This document shows positions 19,401 through 29,215 of a stretch of DNA of 64,000 nt, piece after piece. Numbering within the stretch: the first letter of the stretch is position 1; each line of letters starts with the position of its first letter. Where the stretch lies: the NCBI RefSeq assembly GCF_002836355.1, contig NZ_PJCA01000030.1, positions 1 to 64,000 on the forward strand. The letters are read 5' to 3'. Made by a program: the position numbers and the translations under genes. The DNA is from Moritella sp. Urea-trap-13. Lineage in GTDB: Bacteria > Pseudomonadota > Gammaproteobacteria > Enterobacterales > Moritellaceae. The notes under the pieces were generated by a model. That model ran no database searches. It saw nothing but the letters and a program-made list of their open reading frames with translations, and was not told the origin of the DNA.

Positions 19401-20166
19401 TGTTTAAGCCTCCGTTTTGCAATTTCTTCAAGAAAGGACCAAAACCGCTGTCACCAATCCAGAACTGGAATGTATTTTCAACACCTTGGCTAGTTAGAGT
19501 TGCACCAGATAGTCCATCAATACCTGAAGGAGTCTTATCTTGACCGCCGCCTTTAACTACACGGATTGCAACGTCGCCATTCGCATTGAATAGTTGCTTG
19601 CCTTCCCATTTAGCTGTCCACAGTGGGTTTAACACTTCACCACCTAGACCCGGAGTTTCTCCTTGGTCATAGTACTGAATGCTTTTTACTGTTTTAGCGT
19701 CTTTATCAATTGCAACGAATGCATACATCGTTGACCATAAGCCACGACCGTATACAGGTAAAACGTAAGATTCAATGTTACCTTGCGCATCTTTTACAAG
19801 ATAAACATCAGCAACATTTGAACGACGCTTAATACCAGCAACATCGTTACCCGATAAGTCAGTACTTTTCGTTAGATCTTTTACGTTTTGAAGTTGATCA
19901 AATGTCGCTGCATTTTCTTCAACATACTCACCCGTAGTTAAATCTACAAATTTAGCTTCAACAAATTTAGCGTAAATTTCGCCAACGTTCGCATTTGCTT
20001 CTAATTTGCCTGCAACAGAAAGTAGGTTAGTTTGCTTGTCTAATGCTTTGTTAGCATTTTGAGCATCACGTAAGCCTACAGCTGCGCCAGATACGATGAT
20101 TGAACATACTAAACACAACGCCGCAACGACTGTGATAGTTTTCAGTGGAGTTTCTTTACTAGCCAT
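19393..20166 (-). CDS. nqrC: Na+-NQR subunit C (covalent FMN)
   Basis: Periplasm-facing flavoprotein subunit of 257 aa with one N-terminal membrane helix (about residues 10-31). The FMN attachment motif is [10 protein letters not shown] with Thr223 as the modified residue, the target of ApbE. The open frame runs back to 20238, but the ATG at 20166 ([10 protein letters not shown]) has GGAGA upstream, overlaps nqrB by 8 bp and matches the family N-terminus. Confidence 0.97.
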   Translation of the reverse strand: MASKETPLKTITVVAALCLVCSIIVSGAAVGLRDAQNANKALDKQTNLLSVAGKLEANANVGEIYAKFVEAKFVDLTTGEYVEENAATFDQLQNVKDLTKSTDLSGNDVAGIKRRSNVADVYLVKDAQGNIESYVLPVYGRGLWSTMYAFVAIDKDAKTVKSIQYYDQGETPGLGGEVLNPLWTAKWEGKQLFNANGDVAIRVVKGGGQDKTPSGIDGLSGATLTSQGVENTFQFWIGDSGFGPFLKKLQNGGLNNG

Positions 20167-21367
20167 TGCGTGCAAGTCTCCGTTTAATGTTAGCTTGAAC
20201 AACAAAGTGATCAAATAGAGGTGCGAATAAGTTAGCAAATAAGATTGCTAGCATCATACCTTCTGGGAATGCAGGGTTAACCACACGAATTAGTACAACC
20301 ATTAAGCCGATAAGAATACCGTATGCCCATTTACCGTTGTCAGTAAACGATGCAGATACAGGATCAGTCGCCATGAACATCATACCAAACGCAAAGCCAC
20401 CTAGAACTAGATGCCAGTAGAATGGTACTTCGAACATTGGATTAGTGTCAGAACCAATCATGTTGAATAGTAAGCTTGTCGCTACCATACCGATCATTAC
20501 GCCAGTAACGATTCTCCAAGATGCAATACCAGCGAAAATTAATACGCTACCCGCTAATAAGATAATTAACGTCGATACTTCACCTGTAGAACCTTGCATG
20601 TTACCAAGGAACGCATTAGCCCAAGTCAATGAACTAGTTAGGCCTTCAAGACCGCCAGCTGCTGCAGAGCTTAGTGCTGTTGCACCAGAGAAACCGTCAA
20701 CCGCAGTCCAAACAGCATCACCTGAAATATCAGCTGGGTATGCGAAGAACAAGAACGCACGACCAGCAAGTGCTGGATTTAAGAAGTTCTTACCTGTACC
20801 ACCGAATACTTCTTTCGCCATTACAACACCGAAAGTAATACCAATAGCCGCTTGCCATAATGGAATGTTAGCAGGCAGGATAAGTGCAAATAGGATCGAT
20901 GTGACGAAGAAACCTTCATTTACTTCATGCTTACGCACTGCCGCAAATAACACTTCCCAGAAACCACCAACCACAAACACTGTCGCGTAGATAGGTAGGA
21001 AATAAACCGCACCATATAGCATATTCGCTATAACACCTGCGCCCTCACCAATCGTAACGCCAAACATGTTTAGTAGTGCAACATGCCAATCGTCAAATGC
21101 AAGACCAGCACCTGATGCAATAGCAGTATTAGCTTGAGCACCAATGTTGTACATACCCCAGAAAACCATAGGTAATGCACACATCCACACTAAGATCATA
21201 ATACGTTTTAAATCGATATTATCACGTACGTGTGTTTTACCTTTTGTAACAAAACCAGGTGTAAATAAGCCAGTTGCAATAGCTTCATACAGGGCAAACC
21301 ATTTTGCGTGTTTACCACCTGGTTCGAAGTGATGTTCCATCTCTTCGATATAATTCTTAAGACCCAT
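20159..21367 (-). CDS. nqrB: Na+-NQR subunit B (covalent FMN, riboflavin)
   Basis: Largest membrane subunit and main part of the sodium channel, 402 aa with about ten helices. The covalent FMN site is [10 protein letters not shown] with Thr230. The acidic and glycine-rich [20 protein letters not shown] segment is also conserved. The start has a good GGAAGG site and lies 2 bp after nqrA. Confidence 0.97.
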   Translation of the reverse strand: MGLKNYIEEMEHHFEPGGKHAKWFALYEAIATGLFTPGFVTKGKTHVRDNIDLKRIMILVWMCALPMVFWGMYNIGAQANTAIASGAGLAFDDWHVALLNMFGVTIGEGAGVIANMLYGAVYFLPIYATVFVVGGFWEVLFAAVRKHEVNEGFFVTSILFALILPANIPLWQAAIGITFGVVMAKEVFGGTGKNFLNPALAGRAFLFFAYPADISGDAVWTAVDGFSGATALSSAAAGGLEGLTSSLTWANAFLGNMQGSTGEVSTLIILLAGSVLIFAGIASWRIVTGVMIGMVATSLLFNMIGSDTNPMFEVPFYWHLVLGGFAFGMMFMATDPVSASFTDNGKWAYGILIGLMVVLIRVVNPAFPEGMMLAILFANLFAPLFDHFVVQANIKRRLARNG

Positions 21368-21369
21368 GC

Positions 21370-22710
21370 TTAACCTTCCTTCTCAATTGTCGTTAGACAA
21401 TTACGTAGAATTGGACCAAAGTCGTACTTACCTGGGCAAGTAAAAGTACATAACGCTAAATCTTCTTCGTCTAATTCAAGACAACCTAACGTAATCGCTT
21501 CATCTGTATCGCCCGTTACTAAAGAACGCAGTAACATAGTCGGTAAGATGTCTAATGGCATTACACGTTCGTAGTTACCAATTGGCATCATTGCACGATC
21601 ACTACCACCAGTGGTTGTAGTAAAGTTAAATTGACGTGCACGGTTGAATGCAGAAGCAAATACGTTCGCTACAGAAAATTTATCGCTACCTGGTTTCATG
21701 TAACCAAGGAACTCTTTCTCACGGCCTTCAGTCAACGCACTAATTTGGTTGTGATAACGACCAAGATAAGCATTTACACTGTAAGTTTGAACACCAGATA
21801 GTACAGAACCAGAAATAACACGGTTTTCACCAGCATTAAGTTCATTTGCAGTTAATTCTGTAATTGATGCGCCTAGACGAGTGCTAATCAAACGTGGTTT
21901 TTTCACAGCAGGGCCTGCTAATGAAATAACGCGGTCTGTATGTAGTTCACCTGTAGTGAATAACTTACCGAAAGCAATAACGTCTTGATAGCCAATAGAC
22001 CAAACAGTACGCTTAGTACCAGCTGATTCTAATAAATGAATATGCGTACCAGCAAGACCAGCAGGATGAGGGCCAGCAAAAGCTTGCTCTTCAACATTTG
22101 ATGCTGTTGATTTAGGTAATGGACCTTGCCCTTTACAAACGTAAACTTTACCGCTTGTTAAGTGTGAGATCACATTTAAACCATCAACAAATGCATCGCT
22201 GTTTTGATTAATAATTAATGCAGCATCTGCAGCAAGTGGATTTGTGTCCATTGCTGTAATAAAGATTGCTGATGCATTACTATCAATTGCAGGAACACGG
22301 CTAAATGGACGAGTGCGTAATGCAGTCCATAAACCTGAGTCTACAAGATTGTTAACCACGACGTCGCGGTCAAGATTAGCGATTTCAGCTGATGTAACCT
22401 GAGCGAATTTCTCACTCTCGTCACCATCTACGTCAATCACTACCGATTGTAAGATCCGCTTAGCACCACGGTTAACTTCAGCAATTGTTCCTGCAGCGAA
22501 GGCAGTATATTTAACGCCAGGTGTCTTTTTGTCTTCAAAAATAACCTGACCTTTCTTAACACGATCACCAACTTTAACACTCATTGTTGGGCGCATTCCA
22601 ATATACTCTTCACCTAGAACAGCAACTCGTGTGATAGCAGGGCCATCATGAATTACTTGCTCAGGTTTACCTGCGATAGGTAGATCCAGTCCTTTTTTTA
22701 TCGTAATCAT
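21370..22710 (-). CDS. nqrA: Na+-NQR subunit A
   Basis: Cytoplasmic-side subunit of 446 aa, the exact length of Vibrio NqrA, implicated in quinone binding. The sequence starts [16 protein letters not shown] as in the family, so the ATG at 22710 is preferred over the upstream extension to 22749. First gene of the eight-gene nqr operon; its upstream region carries the motif shared with ompW. Confidence 0.97.
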   Translation of the reverse strand: MITIKKGLDLPIAGKPEQVIHDGPAITRVAVLGEEYIGMRPTMSVKVGDRVKKGQVIFEDKKTPGVKYTAFAAGTIAEVNRGAKRILQSVVIDVDGDESEKFAQVTSAEIANLDRDVVVNNLVDSGLWTALRTRPFSRVPAIDSNASAIFITAMDTNPLAADAALIINQNSDAFVDGLNVISHLTSGKVYVCKGQGPLPKSTASNVEEQAFAGPHPAGLAGTHIHLLESAGTKRTVWSIGYQDVIAFGKLFTTGELHTDRVISLAGPAVKKPRLISTRLGASITELTANELNAGENRVISGSVLSGVQTYSVNAYLGRYHNQISALTEGREKEFLGYMKPGSDKFSVANVFASAFNRARQFNFTTTTGGSDRAMMPIGNYERVMPLDILPTMLLRSLVTGDTDEAITLGCLELDEEDLALCTFTCPGKYDFGPILRNCLTTIEKEG

Positions 22711-23122
22711 ACTCACATGCACTACTTTTTTTAGGAAGATAAAGAACACTTTCGTCAGTGAAAATCACACACGAGAATACCAATTAGTGAGTATTCACAA
22801 AGTGGAGTGGTTTCATTAACAAAAAATTTGGGGTTATTCTAGCACTAATTTAAGATGATTGCTTGCTCTTCATCAAGTAACAGACACTAATAAATCAAAC
22901 TTTTTAATACCTGTTTAGATGAAAATATAATCAAATTAAAACAGTGAGTTAAGAAAATAAAAATCAAATTAAATTAAATGTTAAATCAAGAACAGTGGTT
23001 TTTTTGCACTGATTTTAATCATATATAACGATATCTTTATTAATTGAAATAAAATTCTAAAAAGTTAACATATGACCACGTCCGTAACATTTAATTAATC
23101 ATATTTCTACTTCAACTGTTAA
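22711..23122. other. nqrA upstream region (412 bp, A/T-rich)
   Basis: Lies between the bolA stop and nqrA, both leftward, so it holds the nqr promoter. At 22785-22805 (minus strand) it carries CCACTTTGT + 3 nt + TACTCACTA, the motif also found upstream of ompW. A 6-bp inverted repeat GAATAC/GTATTC (22775-22780, 22791-22796) overlaps it. The rest (22860-23120) is very A/T-rich with no gene or clear terminator for bolA that I can identify. Confidence 0.5.
22785..22805 (-). promoter_or_regulatory. Split 9+9 motif upstream of nqrA
   Basis: On the minus strand CCACTTTGT is followed after three bases (gaa) by TACTCACTA, identical in both 9-mers to 14148-14168 next to the ompW FNR box. It lies 75-95 bp before the nqrA start codon, a plausible promoter or operator position. 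Confidence 0.5.
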
Positions 23123-23434
23123 TTAGCCTAAGCAGTCAGGTGACTCCGGTATTTTTTGATCTTGAGCATTTTTTTTAGCCCACTGTTCTGATGTGTAAGC
23201 ATGAATGGATAGCGCGTGAATACCCGCTTCAAATTGAGCCACCAGCGCAGTATTAACCATACGATGACGCGCAATCAACATTTTACCGTCAAACTCGGTG
23301 GCGACGATCACTACCGAAAAATGAATTTCAGTGCCCAGTGGTACATTGTGTTTATGACTATCACAAACCACCTCTAAATGCTGAATATCAAAACTAGCCA
23401 ATAATTGCTGTTGAATATCGTTACCTAATGACAT
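23123..23434 (-). CDS. bolA: BolA family protein
   Basis: Small protein of 103 aa that works with monothiol glutaredoxins in iron-sulfur traffic and as a stress/morphology regulator. The core SHKHNVPLGTEIHFSVVIV and the RHRMVN motif match E. coli BolA, and it keeps the length and C-terminal tail of BolA rather than of the shorter IbaG. The ribosome site is GAAGAGG. It is divergent from rlmG; bolA-yajG-ampG proximity is also seen in E. coli. Confidence 0.92.
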   Translation of the reverse strand: MSLGNDIQQQLLASFDIQHLEVVCDSHKHNVPLGTEIHFSVVIVATEFDGKMLIARHRMVNTALVAQFEAGIHALSIHAYTSEQWAKKNAQDQKIPESPDCLG

Positions 23435-23507
23435 TTAAAACCTCTTCTTTATATATTTAGTAAAATAACAGTGTAAAATGCACGATCAACCTTAACTGGA
23501 ACACACT

Positions 23508-24635
23508 ATGAACACTGAGCTATCTCTTGAAAGTACCGAATTATCTTTGTACCGCTACCCTAAACGTAGCGTTGAGCAACTGCAAGCATGGGACTCAGCC
23601 GATGAGTATATTATTAATACGGTTGCAGATTTAACGCTTGCTGAGCAATCTTCAGTACTTATCTTCAATGATAGTTTTGGTGCATTAACGTGTGCTTATA
23701 ATAAGCATAATGTCACAGCAGTGAGTGATTCATGGATCACGCATGCGGCCATCGCGCAAAATCTAGATGAAAATGAGTTAAGCACAGAACAGGTAAAAGT
23801 CCAAGACTGTCTTGCTGCGTTACCGGAAAACATTGATTTAGTATTAATCAAGATCCCACGCACTTTGTCTTTATTAGAACACCAACTTGCAATGCTGAGT
23901 CATGTTGTTACCCCAAACACAACTATCATAGCTGGTGCAAAAGCGAAAGATATTCATAATTCTACGCTAGCCTTGTTTGAAAAATACCTCGGCGAAACGA
24001 AGACATCATTAGCAAAGAAAAAAGCACGTTTGATCTTTGCAACAATCACTGAAACCAAAGCATTAGAAGTGCCAGCGCCAGTGACTTGGGATGTAGCAAA
24101 AACAAATATCTCACTCTCTAATCATGCCAATGTATTCTCACGTAACAATTTGGATATTGGCGGCAACTTCTTTATGCAGCATTTACCAAAAGGTGAATAT
24201 CAGCATATTATCGACTTAGGTTGTGGTAACGGTATTATCGGTATTACTGCAGCGAAACTAAACCCACAAGCTAAAATCACCTTTGTTGATGAGTCATTTA
24301 TGGCTATCGCATCAGCAAAGGAAAATGTGGCAGCGAACATTGCTAACCATGAACCAGACGTGGAATTCTTAGTGAATAACTGTTTATACGACTATGAACC
24401 ACACAGTGTGGATCTGGTATTGTGTAACCCTCCGTTCCACCAAGAAAAAGCCATTACTGACCATATCGCATGGCAAATGTTTAAAGATGCACACCGAGCA
24501 TTAGCTTGGCGCGGCGCACTTTACATTGTTGGTAACCGTCATCTTGACTATCACGTGAAACTTGATCGTTTATTCGATAATCATGAAGTTATTGCATCCA
24601 ATGCTAAGTTTGTGATTATTAAGGCGCAGAAATAA
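23508..24635 (+). CDS. rlmG: 23S rRNA (guanine(1835)-N2)-methyltransferase RlmG
   Basis: SAM-dependent methyltransferase of 375 aa acting on G1835 of 23S rRNA. It has the duplicated architecture of the RlmG/RsmC group: a degenerate N-terminal domain (LQAWDSADEYI start, IIAGAKAKDIH) and a C-terminal catalytic domain with SAM motif DLGCGNGIIG and the NPPF motif in LCNPPFHQ. The sequence pattern follows E. coli RlmG along its full length. yajG begins one base after its stop, so the two are probably co-transcribed. Confidence 0.95.
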   Translation: MNTELSLESTELSLYRYPKRSVEQLQAWDSADEYIINTVADLTLAEQSSVLIFNDSFGALTCAYNKHNVTAVSDSWITHAAIAQNLDENELSTEQVKVQDCLAALPENIDLVLIKIPRTLSLLEHQLAMLSHVVTPNTTIIAGAKAKDIHNSTLALFEKYLGETKTSLAKKKARLIFATITETKALEVPAPVTWDVAKTNISLSNHANVFSRNNLDIGGNFFMQHLPKGEYQHIIDLGCGNGIIGITAAKLNPQAKITFVDESFMAIASAKENVAANIANHEPDVEFLVNNCLYDYEPHSVDLVLCNPPFHQEKAITDHIAWQMFKDAHRALAWRGALYIVGNRHLDYHVKLDRLFDNHEVIASNAKFVIIKAQK

Positions 24636-24636
24636 T

Positions 24637-25197
24637 ATGCTGAAAAAATTGCTATTAAGTGCCGGCCTCATATTATTAACAGCCTGCGCCAGTGCGCCTC
24701 AGCAAGTGAATATCACTGCAGAGCCAGCACCGTTAACAACGCAATACAGCGAAACTCAGGTTACGCTAACAAGCAAAGATATTCGTGATGCTAATTACTT
24801 AATTGCCGTGCACAAAGTCGGTGAACCAGCGCAGCTACTGAATAATCAAGGCTCACTGGTGAAGCTGACGACCGCTAAACTGCAACAAGGTTGGGAACAA
24901 CAAGGATTAGTGTTTACGCCACAAGCAGATATCGCGATTAACCTTGAATTGCAAACGGCGAGAATTGATGTTCAGCAAGATAGCTTTGAACATCAAGCGG
25001 ACTCGGCTTTAGTATTGATTATCTCAATTGCAAATAACGGCCAAACACTGACGAAGCAGTTTCGCAGTGCATCAACATTAACAGGCGCGTTTAGCCCGTC
25101 AATGAGTGATCTGGAAGCTAAATTTTCACAGCAATTGTCATCACTACTGAACGATATATTTAATGATCAACAGATCCGTGATTATCTAGCACGCTAA
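24637..25197 (+). CDS. yajG: YajG family lipoprotein
   Basis: Outer-membrane-type lipoprotein of 186 aa, function unknown. Signal peptide with lipobox LLTAC (Cys17), residue +2 Ala, which favours outer-membrane sorting. The body fits the YajG/DUF799-like pattern of E. coli YajG by length and by the central LQTARIDVQQ and final F-S-LL-DI region. It abuts rlmG and ends at a strong bidirectional terminator. Confidence 0.8.
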   Translation: MLKKLLLSAGLILLTACASAPQQVNITAEPAPLTTQYSETQVTLTSKDIRDANYLIAVHKVGEPAQLLNNQGSLVKLTTAKLQQGWEQQGLVFTPQADIAINLELQTARIDVQQDSFEHQADSALVLIISIANNGQTLTKQFRSASTLTGAFSPSMSDLEAKFSQQLSSLLNDIFNDQQIRDYLAR

Positions 25198-25234
25198 TTA
25201 ACCACACGACATAGCGTAAAGCAGTAGATAACGT

Positions 25235-25283
25235 AAAAAGCCTCGTTGGTGACTTATTATAAGATCATCAACGAGGCTTTTTT
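25235..25283. terminator. Bidirectional terminator between yajG and ppiA
   Basis: AAAAAGCCTCGTTG (25235-25248) pairs with CAACGAGGCTTTTT (25269-25282); the stem can extend inward by G-U pairing. Both strands end in a T-run, so it can serve the converging yajG and ppiA transcripts. Confidence 0.92.
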
Positions 25284-25315
25284 ACGTTTGTAATGAACAA
25301 CAATATTACATGTTA

Positions 25316-25894
25316 TTATTTCAATAGCGTCACGCTTTCAATCACGATATCAGTCACAGGTACATCACTGTAGTGCTGTTTCTTACCCGTTGGTTGCATC
25401 GCCATTTTATCAACCACATCCATGCCTTTTATTACACGACCAAACACCGCATAGCCTGCTTGTGAAGGCTGTGAACCAGAACGGTTTAAGAAGTTGTTAT
25501 CTTTCAAATTAATGAAAAATTGTGACGTTGCTGAATTGGGGTTATTGGTGCGTGCTAAGGCCAACGTACCGCGTTCATTACTTAAACCATTATTCGCTTC
25601 ATTAATGATTGGCTTACCGGAAGTCTGTTTGTCCATATTGGCTTTAAAGCCACCCGTTTGCGCCATAAAACCAGGGATAATTCGGTGGAAAATAATGCCC
25701 TTGTAAAAATCGCGTTCAACATAGTTGATAAAGTTGGCAACCGAAACAGGGGCTTGTTCAGGATATAGCTCAACCGTAATATCACCTAGGTTGGTTTTGA
25801 TTAAGGCTTTTGTCTCTGCTGCAAAGGCAGTATTAAACATAAATATTGAGCACAAAATTAACAATAACTTGGTAAAAAAATGATTTATTCGCAT
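25316..25894 (-). CDS. ppiA: Periplasmic peptidyl-prolyl cis-trans isomerase (cyclophilin)
   Basis: Cyclophilin-type prolyl isomerase of 192 aa. A signal peptide (residues 1-25, ending NTAFA) directs it to the periplasm, which points to PpiA rather than cytoplasmic PpiB. Active-site motifs FHRIIPGFMAQTGG and ATSQFFINL are complete. The gene is monocistronic and converges on yajG. Confidence 0.93.
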   Translation of the reverse strand: MRINHFFTKLLLILCSIFMFNTAFAAETKALIKTNLGDITVELYPEQAPVSVANFINYVERDFYKGIIFHRIIPGFMAQTGGFKANMDKQTSGKPIINEANNGLSNERGTLALARTNNPNSATSQFFINLKDNNFLNRSGSQPSQAGYAVFGRVIKGMDVVDKMAMQPTGKKQHYSDVPVTDIVIESVTLLK

Positions 25895-26188
25895 GATGTA
25901 ACTTCCATTCAGTTATAAGAATAAGCGTATTACAGGCACTATATCAGATGTTTGATCTATTTATCCAAGCAACCTCAAAGTCCACTATCAATAGCTTAGC
26001 AATTGTTGTTCGAATTTATGACATAAATATGAAGTTTTTTCATTTTTAAGTTGAGCGCCGATTAAAACCAATCTTTTGAGATCATTCACACTTTTTTCAT
26101 AAATCCGCATTAACAATACGCTTATTCATGACAGCGACATATTTTAGTCTAGGATTGAAATAAGATACTAACAAATGAGGAGATTTGC

Positions 26189-26530
26189 ATGGAAGCGAAA
26201 AAGTTCATTGACGAGAAATCTGGCATCTTAGCTGAATACCTAGACTTTTTTCTAATGAGGAAACTTACTTATTCACAACTAAACCATTTTCTGTGGGATA
26301 CATTACGAGAATGGGATGACTTGGATATTTTTGATGAGTCGATAGATAGCTGTAAGGAACAAGTTTTTTGGTTCCTGCTATTTGAGTTAAAAAGCTGGTC
26401 TAGCCAACAGATTTTTGCCAACCGTATATTGCGCCAAAAATTACACACTGGTGCTTTATTCTTACAAGGTCAAGGAGTTAAGCCATACAACTGTATTGGT
26501 ATTAGACCTATAACGGAATACTTGGACTAA
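26189..26530 (+). CDS. Conserved hypothetical protein (113 aa)
   Basis: Not recognised. A strong ribosome site (GAGGAG, 8 nt before ATG) and its own hairpin terminator support a real gene. The product is acidic and rich in aromatic residues, with five Trp in 113 residues (LWDTLREWDDLD, then FWFLLFELKSW). No signal peptide, membrane helix or metal motif is seen. It stands alone between divergent ppiA and ampG, with a roughly 290-bp upstream region that shows no clear operator. Confidence 0.7.
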   Translation: MEAKKFIDEKSGILAEYLDFFLMRKLTYSQLNHFLWDTLREWDDLDIFDESIDSCKEQVFWFLLFELKSWSSQQIFANRILRQKLHTGALFLQGQGVKPYNCIGIRPITEYLD

Positions 26531-26588
26531 GTTCGCTATTACGAATAATTGATTGTTAATTATTCACGCTTAAATACATCGACTAAAC

Positions 26589-26620
26589 TAAGCCCAGTCT
26601 GCTGTCGGGCTTATTTAATT
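26589..26620 (+). terminator. Terminator candidate after the 113-aa gene
   Basis: TAAGCCC (26589-26595) pairs with GGGCTTA (26607-26613) over 7 bp, followed by TTTAATT. Stem is short and the tail imperfect. Confidence 0.55.
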
Positions 26621-26661
26621 GATAAAAATACGGTAGTATCAGCAAACACTTACGTTATGGA

Positions 26662-28050
26662 TTGCTGACATTGCCGACTATTCTTCAAACCTTATCAATT
26701 TACCTTAATCCCCGAGTACTGTTTATGGGATTATTTGGCTTCTCTTCTGGGTTACCTATCCTGTTGGTGTTCTCGACACTGTCATTTTGGCTACGTGAAG
26801 CTGGCGTTGAACGTGCCAGTATTGGTTTCTTTAGCTGGATAGCCCTTGCCTATGGCTTTAAATGGGCTTGGTCGCCATTAGTCGATCAGATCCAATTACC
26901 TTGGTTGCACAATAAACTGGGACGCCGCCGCAGCTGGCTACTGTTCACACAGCTGATGATCATTGCTATGCTAATGATTATGGCGACCCAAGATCCGCAA
27001 CAAAGCGTGATCTTATTTATCATCGCATCACTAGGTTTAGCGCTTTTCTCTGCCACCCAAGATATCGTGGTTGATGCGTTTCGAATTGAAAGTGCGGATA
27101 GCCGACTACAAGGCGCAATGGCGGCCACTTACATGACCGGCTATCGTCTTGCTATGATCGTGGCTGGTGCTGGTTCATTAGCCATCGCTGCATTTTACGA
27201 TAATAGCGCTGTCTATAATGCCGCGGCTTGGCAGTTTGCTTATGCTTGTATGGCGCTGTTCATGTTATTCGGGGTGTTTGCCACCTTGCTTTCCAAAGAA
27301 CCCGTCGCCAAACATAAAGTACAAACCGTGCATAACATCCGTGATTTCCTTATTACCGGTATCGTTAAACCGCTTATAGACCTATTCCAACGTTATGGCA
27401 AAACCTGTCTACTGTTGCTCGGTATTGTTATCACTTATCGTATCAGTGACATTGTCATGGGCATTATGGCCAACCCCTTTTATGTCGACATGGGTTACTC
27501 AAAAGCCGAAGTGGCCACCGTTGCCAAAGTATTTGGTGTAGTCATGACATTGGTAGGCGCTGGTTTAGGCGGATTATTAGTTAATGGTTTTGGCCTACTT
27601 GCTACCTTATTACTCGGCGGTGTTTTAGCGGCGCTGACCAATGTGCTGTTTCATTGGATGGCAGGTAGCATGGCTACCAGTCAATTAATGGCAGTATTGG
27701 CTTTGATATTGCCAGAGACTTGGTTACAAGCGCAAGACCCTGCCCTGCTGCTATTAACCTTGGTGATTAGTGCTGATAATTTAAGTGCCGGCATTGCCAC
27801 TTGCGCCTTTGTGGTGTTTTTATCACGCTTAACCAATACCCAGTTTACTGCAACCCAATATGCTCTGTTCTCATCCATCATGGTATTACTGCCGAAATTT
27901 ATTGCCGGATTCTCAGGGGTGATTGTAGATGCGTGGGATTATTCAGCCTTCTTCATTGGCACTGCGTTCTTAGGGATTATTCCAGTGAGCTTTATTGTCG
28001 TATTAATTTACATGCAGATTACTAAGCGTTTTAAATGGATTGAATCATAG
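26662..28050 (+). CDS. ampG: Muropeptide permease AmpG (MFS)
   Basis: Major-facilitator importer of GlcNAc-anhydroMurNAc peptides from the periplasm for cell-wall recycling and, in some species, beta-lactamase induction. The N-terminal signature GFSSGLPILLVFSTLSFWLR and the ATQDIVVDAFRIE motif in transmembrane segment 4 region are typical of AmpG. About twelve or more hydrophobic helices across 462 aa. The listed start is a TTG; the next TTG (26671) or the ATG at 26725 are possible, so the true start is unsure. Confidence 0.92.
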   Translation: MLTLPTILQTLSIYLNPRVLFMGLFGFSSGLPILLVFSTLSFWLREAGVERASIGFFSWIALAYGFKWAWSPLVDQIQLPWLHNKLGRRRSWLLFTQLMIIAMLMIMATQDPQQSVILFIIASLGLALFSATQDIVVDAFRIESADSRLQGAMAATYMTGYRLAMIVAGAGSLAIAAFYDNSAVYNAAAWQFAYACMALFMLFGVFATLLSKEPVAKHKVQTVHNIRDFLITGIVKPLIDLFQRYGKTCLLLLGIVITYRISDIVMGIMANPFYVDMGYSKAEVATVAKVFGVVMTLVGAGLGGLLVNGFGLLATLLLGGVLAALTNVLFHWMAGSMATSQLMAVLALILPETWLQAQDPALLLLTLVISADNLSAGIATCAFVVFLSRLTNTQFTATQYALFSSIMVLLPKFIAGFSGVIVDAWDYSAFFIGTAFLGIIPVSFIVVLIYMQITKRFKWIES

Positions 28051-28054
28051 CCAT

Positions 28055-28093
28055 AAAAAAAGCCTAACGCGTATCAACCCGTTAGGCTTTTTT
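28055..28093. terminator. Bidirectional terminator between ampG and yajQ
   Basis: AAAAGCCTAACG and CGTTAGGCTTTT pair perfectly (28058-28069 with 28080-28091) around a 10-nt loop, with an A-run before and T-run after. It serves both converging genes. Confidence 0.92.
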
Positions 28094-28137
28094 ATGACTA
28101 TGAAGAACTAAATCACTTTAAAATAAAGCCTTCAGAT

Positions 28138-28620
28138 CTAATCTCTTTGGTTATCAAATTGGAATGGTTGACCCAAATCTGAAGTACGAATTAATTGCAT
28201 TGTCGCTTGCAAGTCATCACGCTTCTTACCAACAACGCGCACTTTGTCACCTTGAATAGAAACTTGTACTTTGATCTTGCTGTCTTTAATTGCTTTTACA
28301 ACTTTTTTAGCGACTGCGCCTTCAACGCCTTGCATAAACTCAACGTCTGCACTGCAAGTTTTACCTGAAAATTCAGTTTTACCTACGCTCATCGAAGATG
28401 AATCAATATTACGCTTAACTAAGGCACTACGTAAAATATCAGCCATTTGGCGAAGTTGCATATCTTCATCAGTACGCATTTTTACTTTTTCTTTAATCAG
28501 TTCAAAACTTGCTTCAACACCACGGAAATCAAAACGTGTGCTTAATTCACGGTTTGCATTGTCAGTTGCGTTTTTCACTTCAACCATGTCAACTTCAGAA
28601 ATAATATCAAATTGCGGCAT
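28138..28620 (-). CDS. yajQ: YajQ family nucleotide-binding protein
   Basis: Cytoplasmic protein of 160 aa with two RNA-recognition-like folds; homologues bind cyclic di-GMP or nucleic acid. Starts [11 protein letters not shown] as the family does, and carries the [12 protein letters not shown] segment. Three successive ATGs are available (28626, 28623, 28620); the third is best spaced from AGGA and gives the family N-terminus. Synteny yajQ-panE-thiI resembles E. coli. Confidence 0.93.
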   Translation of the reverse strand: MPQFDIISEVDMVEVKNATDNANRELSTRFDFRGVEASFELIKEKVKMRTDEDMQLRQMADILRSALVKRNIDSSSMSVGKTEFSGKTCSADVEFMQGVEGAVAKKVVKAIKDSKIKVQVSIQGDKVRVVGKKRDDLQATMQLIRTSDLGQPFQFDNQRD

Positions 28621-28867
28621 CATCATATCCTATCATTTATAATGATCTGATTATCTAATAGATGATAGCGGTAGTTCAACCATTAACTACCGAAGTAAGC
28701 CACTCCATTGCATTAAGTAACGATTATTAGACGTTATACGTATAGCATCGCTGCCACCGACAGATATATGAACCCGGATAAATAAAAATGGTCGCTAACA
28801 ACTGGCGAACTAAATACAATAAATAAACGACTATAATTGCATTAGGCTCCATTTTGTTGAGATAGGT

Positions 28868-29215
28868 ATGGCATTAAACAAATATAAATTTTGGTTTAGA
28901 CTGTTATTAGCCATGGTCATATTCACTATCTGCATTATTGCGTTTGGCAAAGCAACAACTGATATCCCGCAATTAGGCTACGACAAATTAAACCACTTAA
29001 TTGCCTTTGCGTCATTAGCCTTACTGTTTGATTATAGTTTCCCCAACAGAACCATTACGCTGTTTATGACATTACTTGGATTCGGTATTTTTATTGAGTT
29101 CATTCAAGGTATGATACCCAGTCGCACAACCAGTTACTGGGATATTCTCGCCGATTTAATCGGTATTACCAGTTACTTAATTCTTCAACCATTACGAGCA
29201 AAAATACATGGCTAA
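28868..29215 (+). CDS. VanZ-like family membrane protein
   Basis: Small membrane protein of 115 aa with four hydrophobic segments. The DKLNHLIAFASLALL motif and the later FIEFIQGMIPSRTTSYWDIL followed by ADLIG are typical of VanZ-like proteins. The function of stand-alone members is not established. The stop overlaps the panE start by 8 bp, so the two genes are probably one transcript. Confidence 0.82.
   Translation: MALNKYKFWFRLLLAMVIFTICIIAFGKATTDIPQLGYDKLNHLIAFASLALLFDYSFPNRTITLFMTLLGFGIFIEFIQGMIPSRTTSYWDILADLIGITSYLILQPLRAKIHG

Noticed and set aside
20445-20990. 181-codon frame opposite nqrB
   Set aside because: Mirror of a hydrophobic conserved gene; no independent support.
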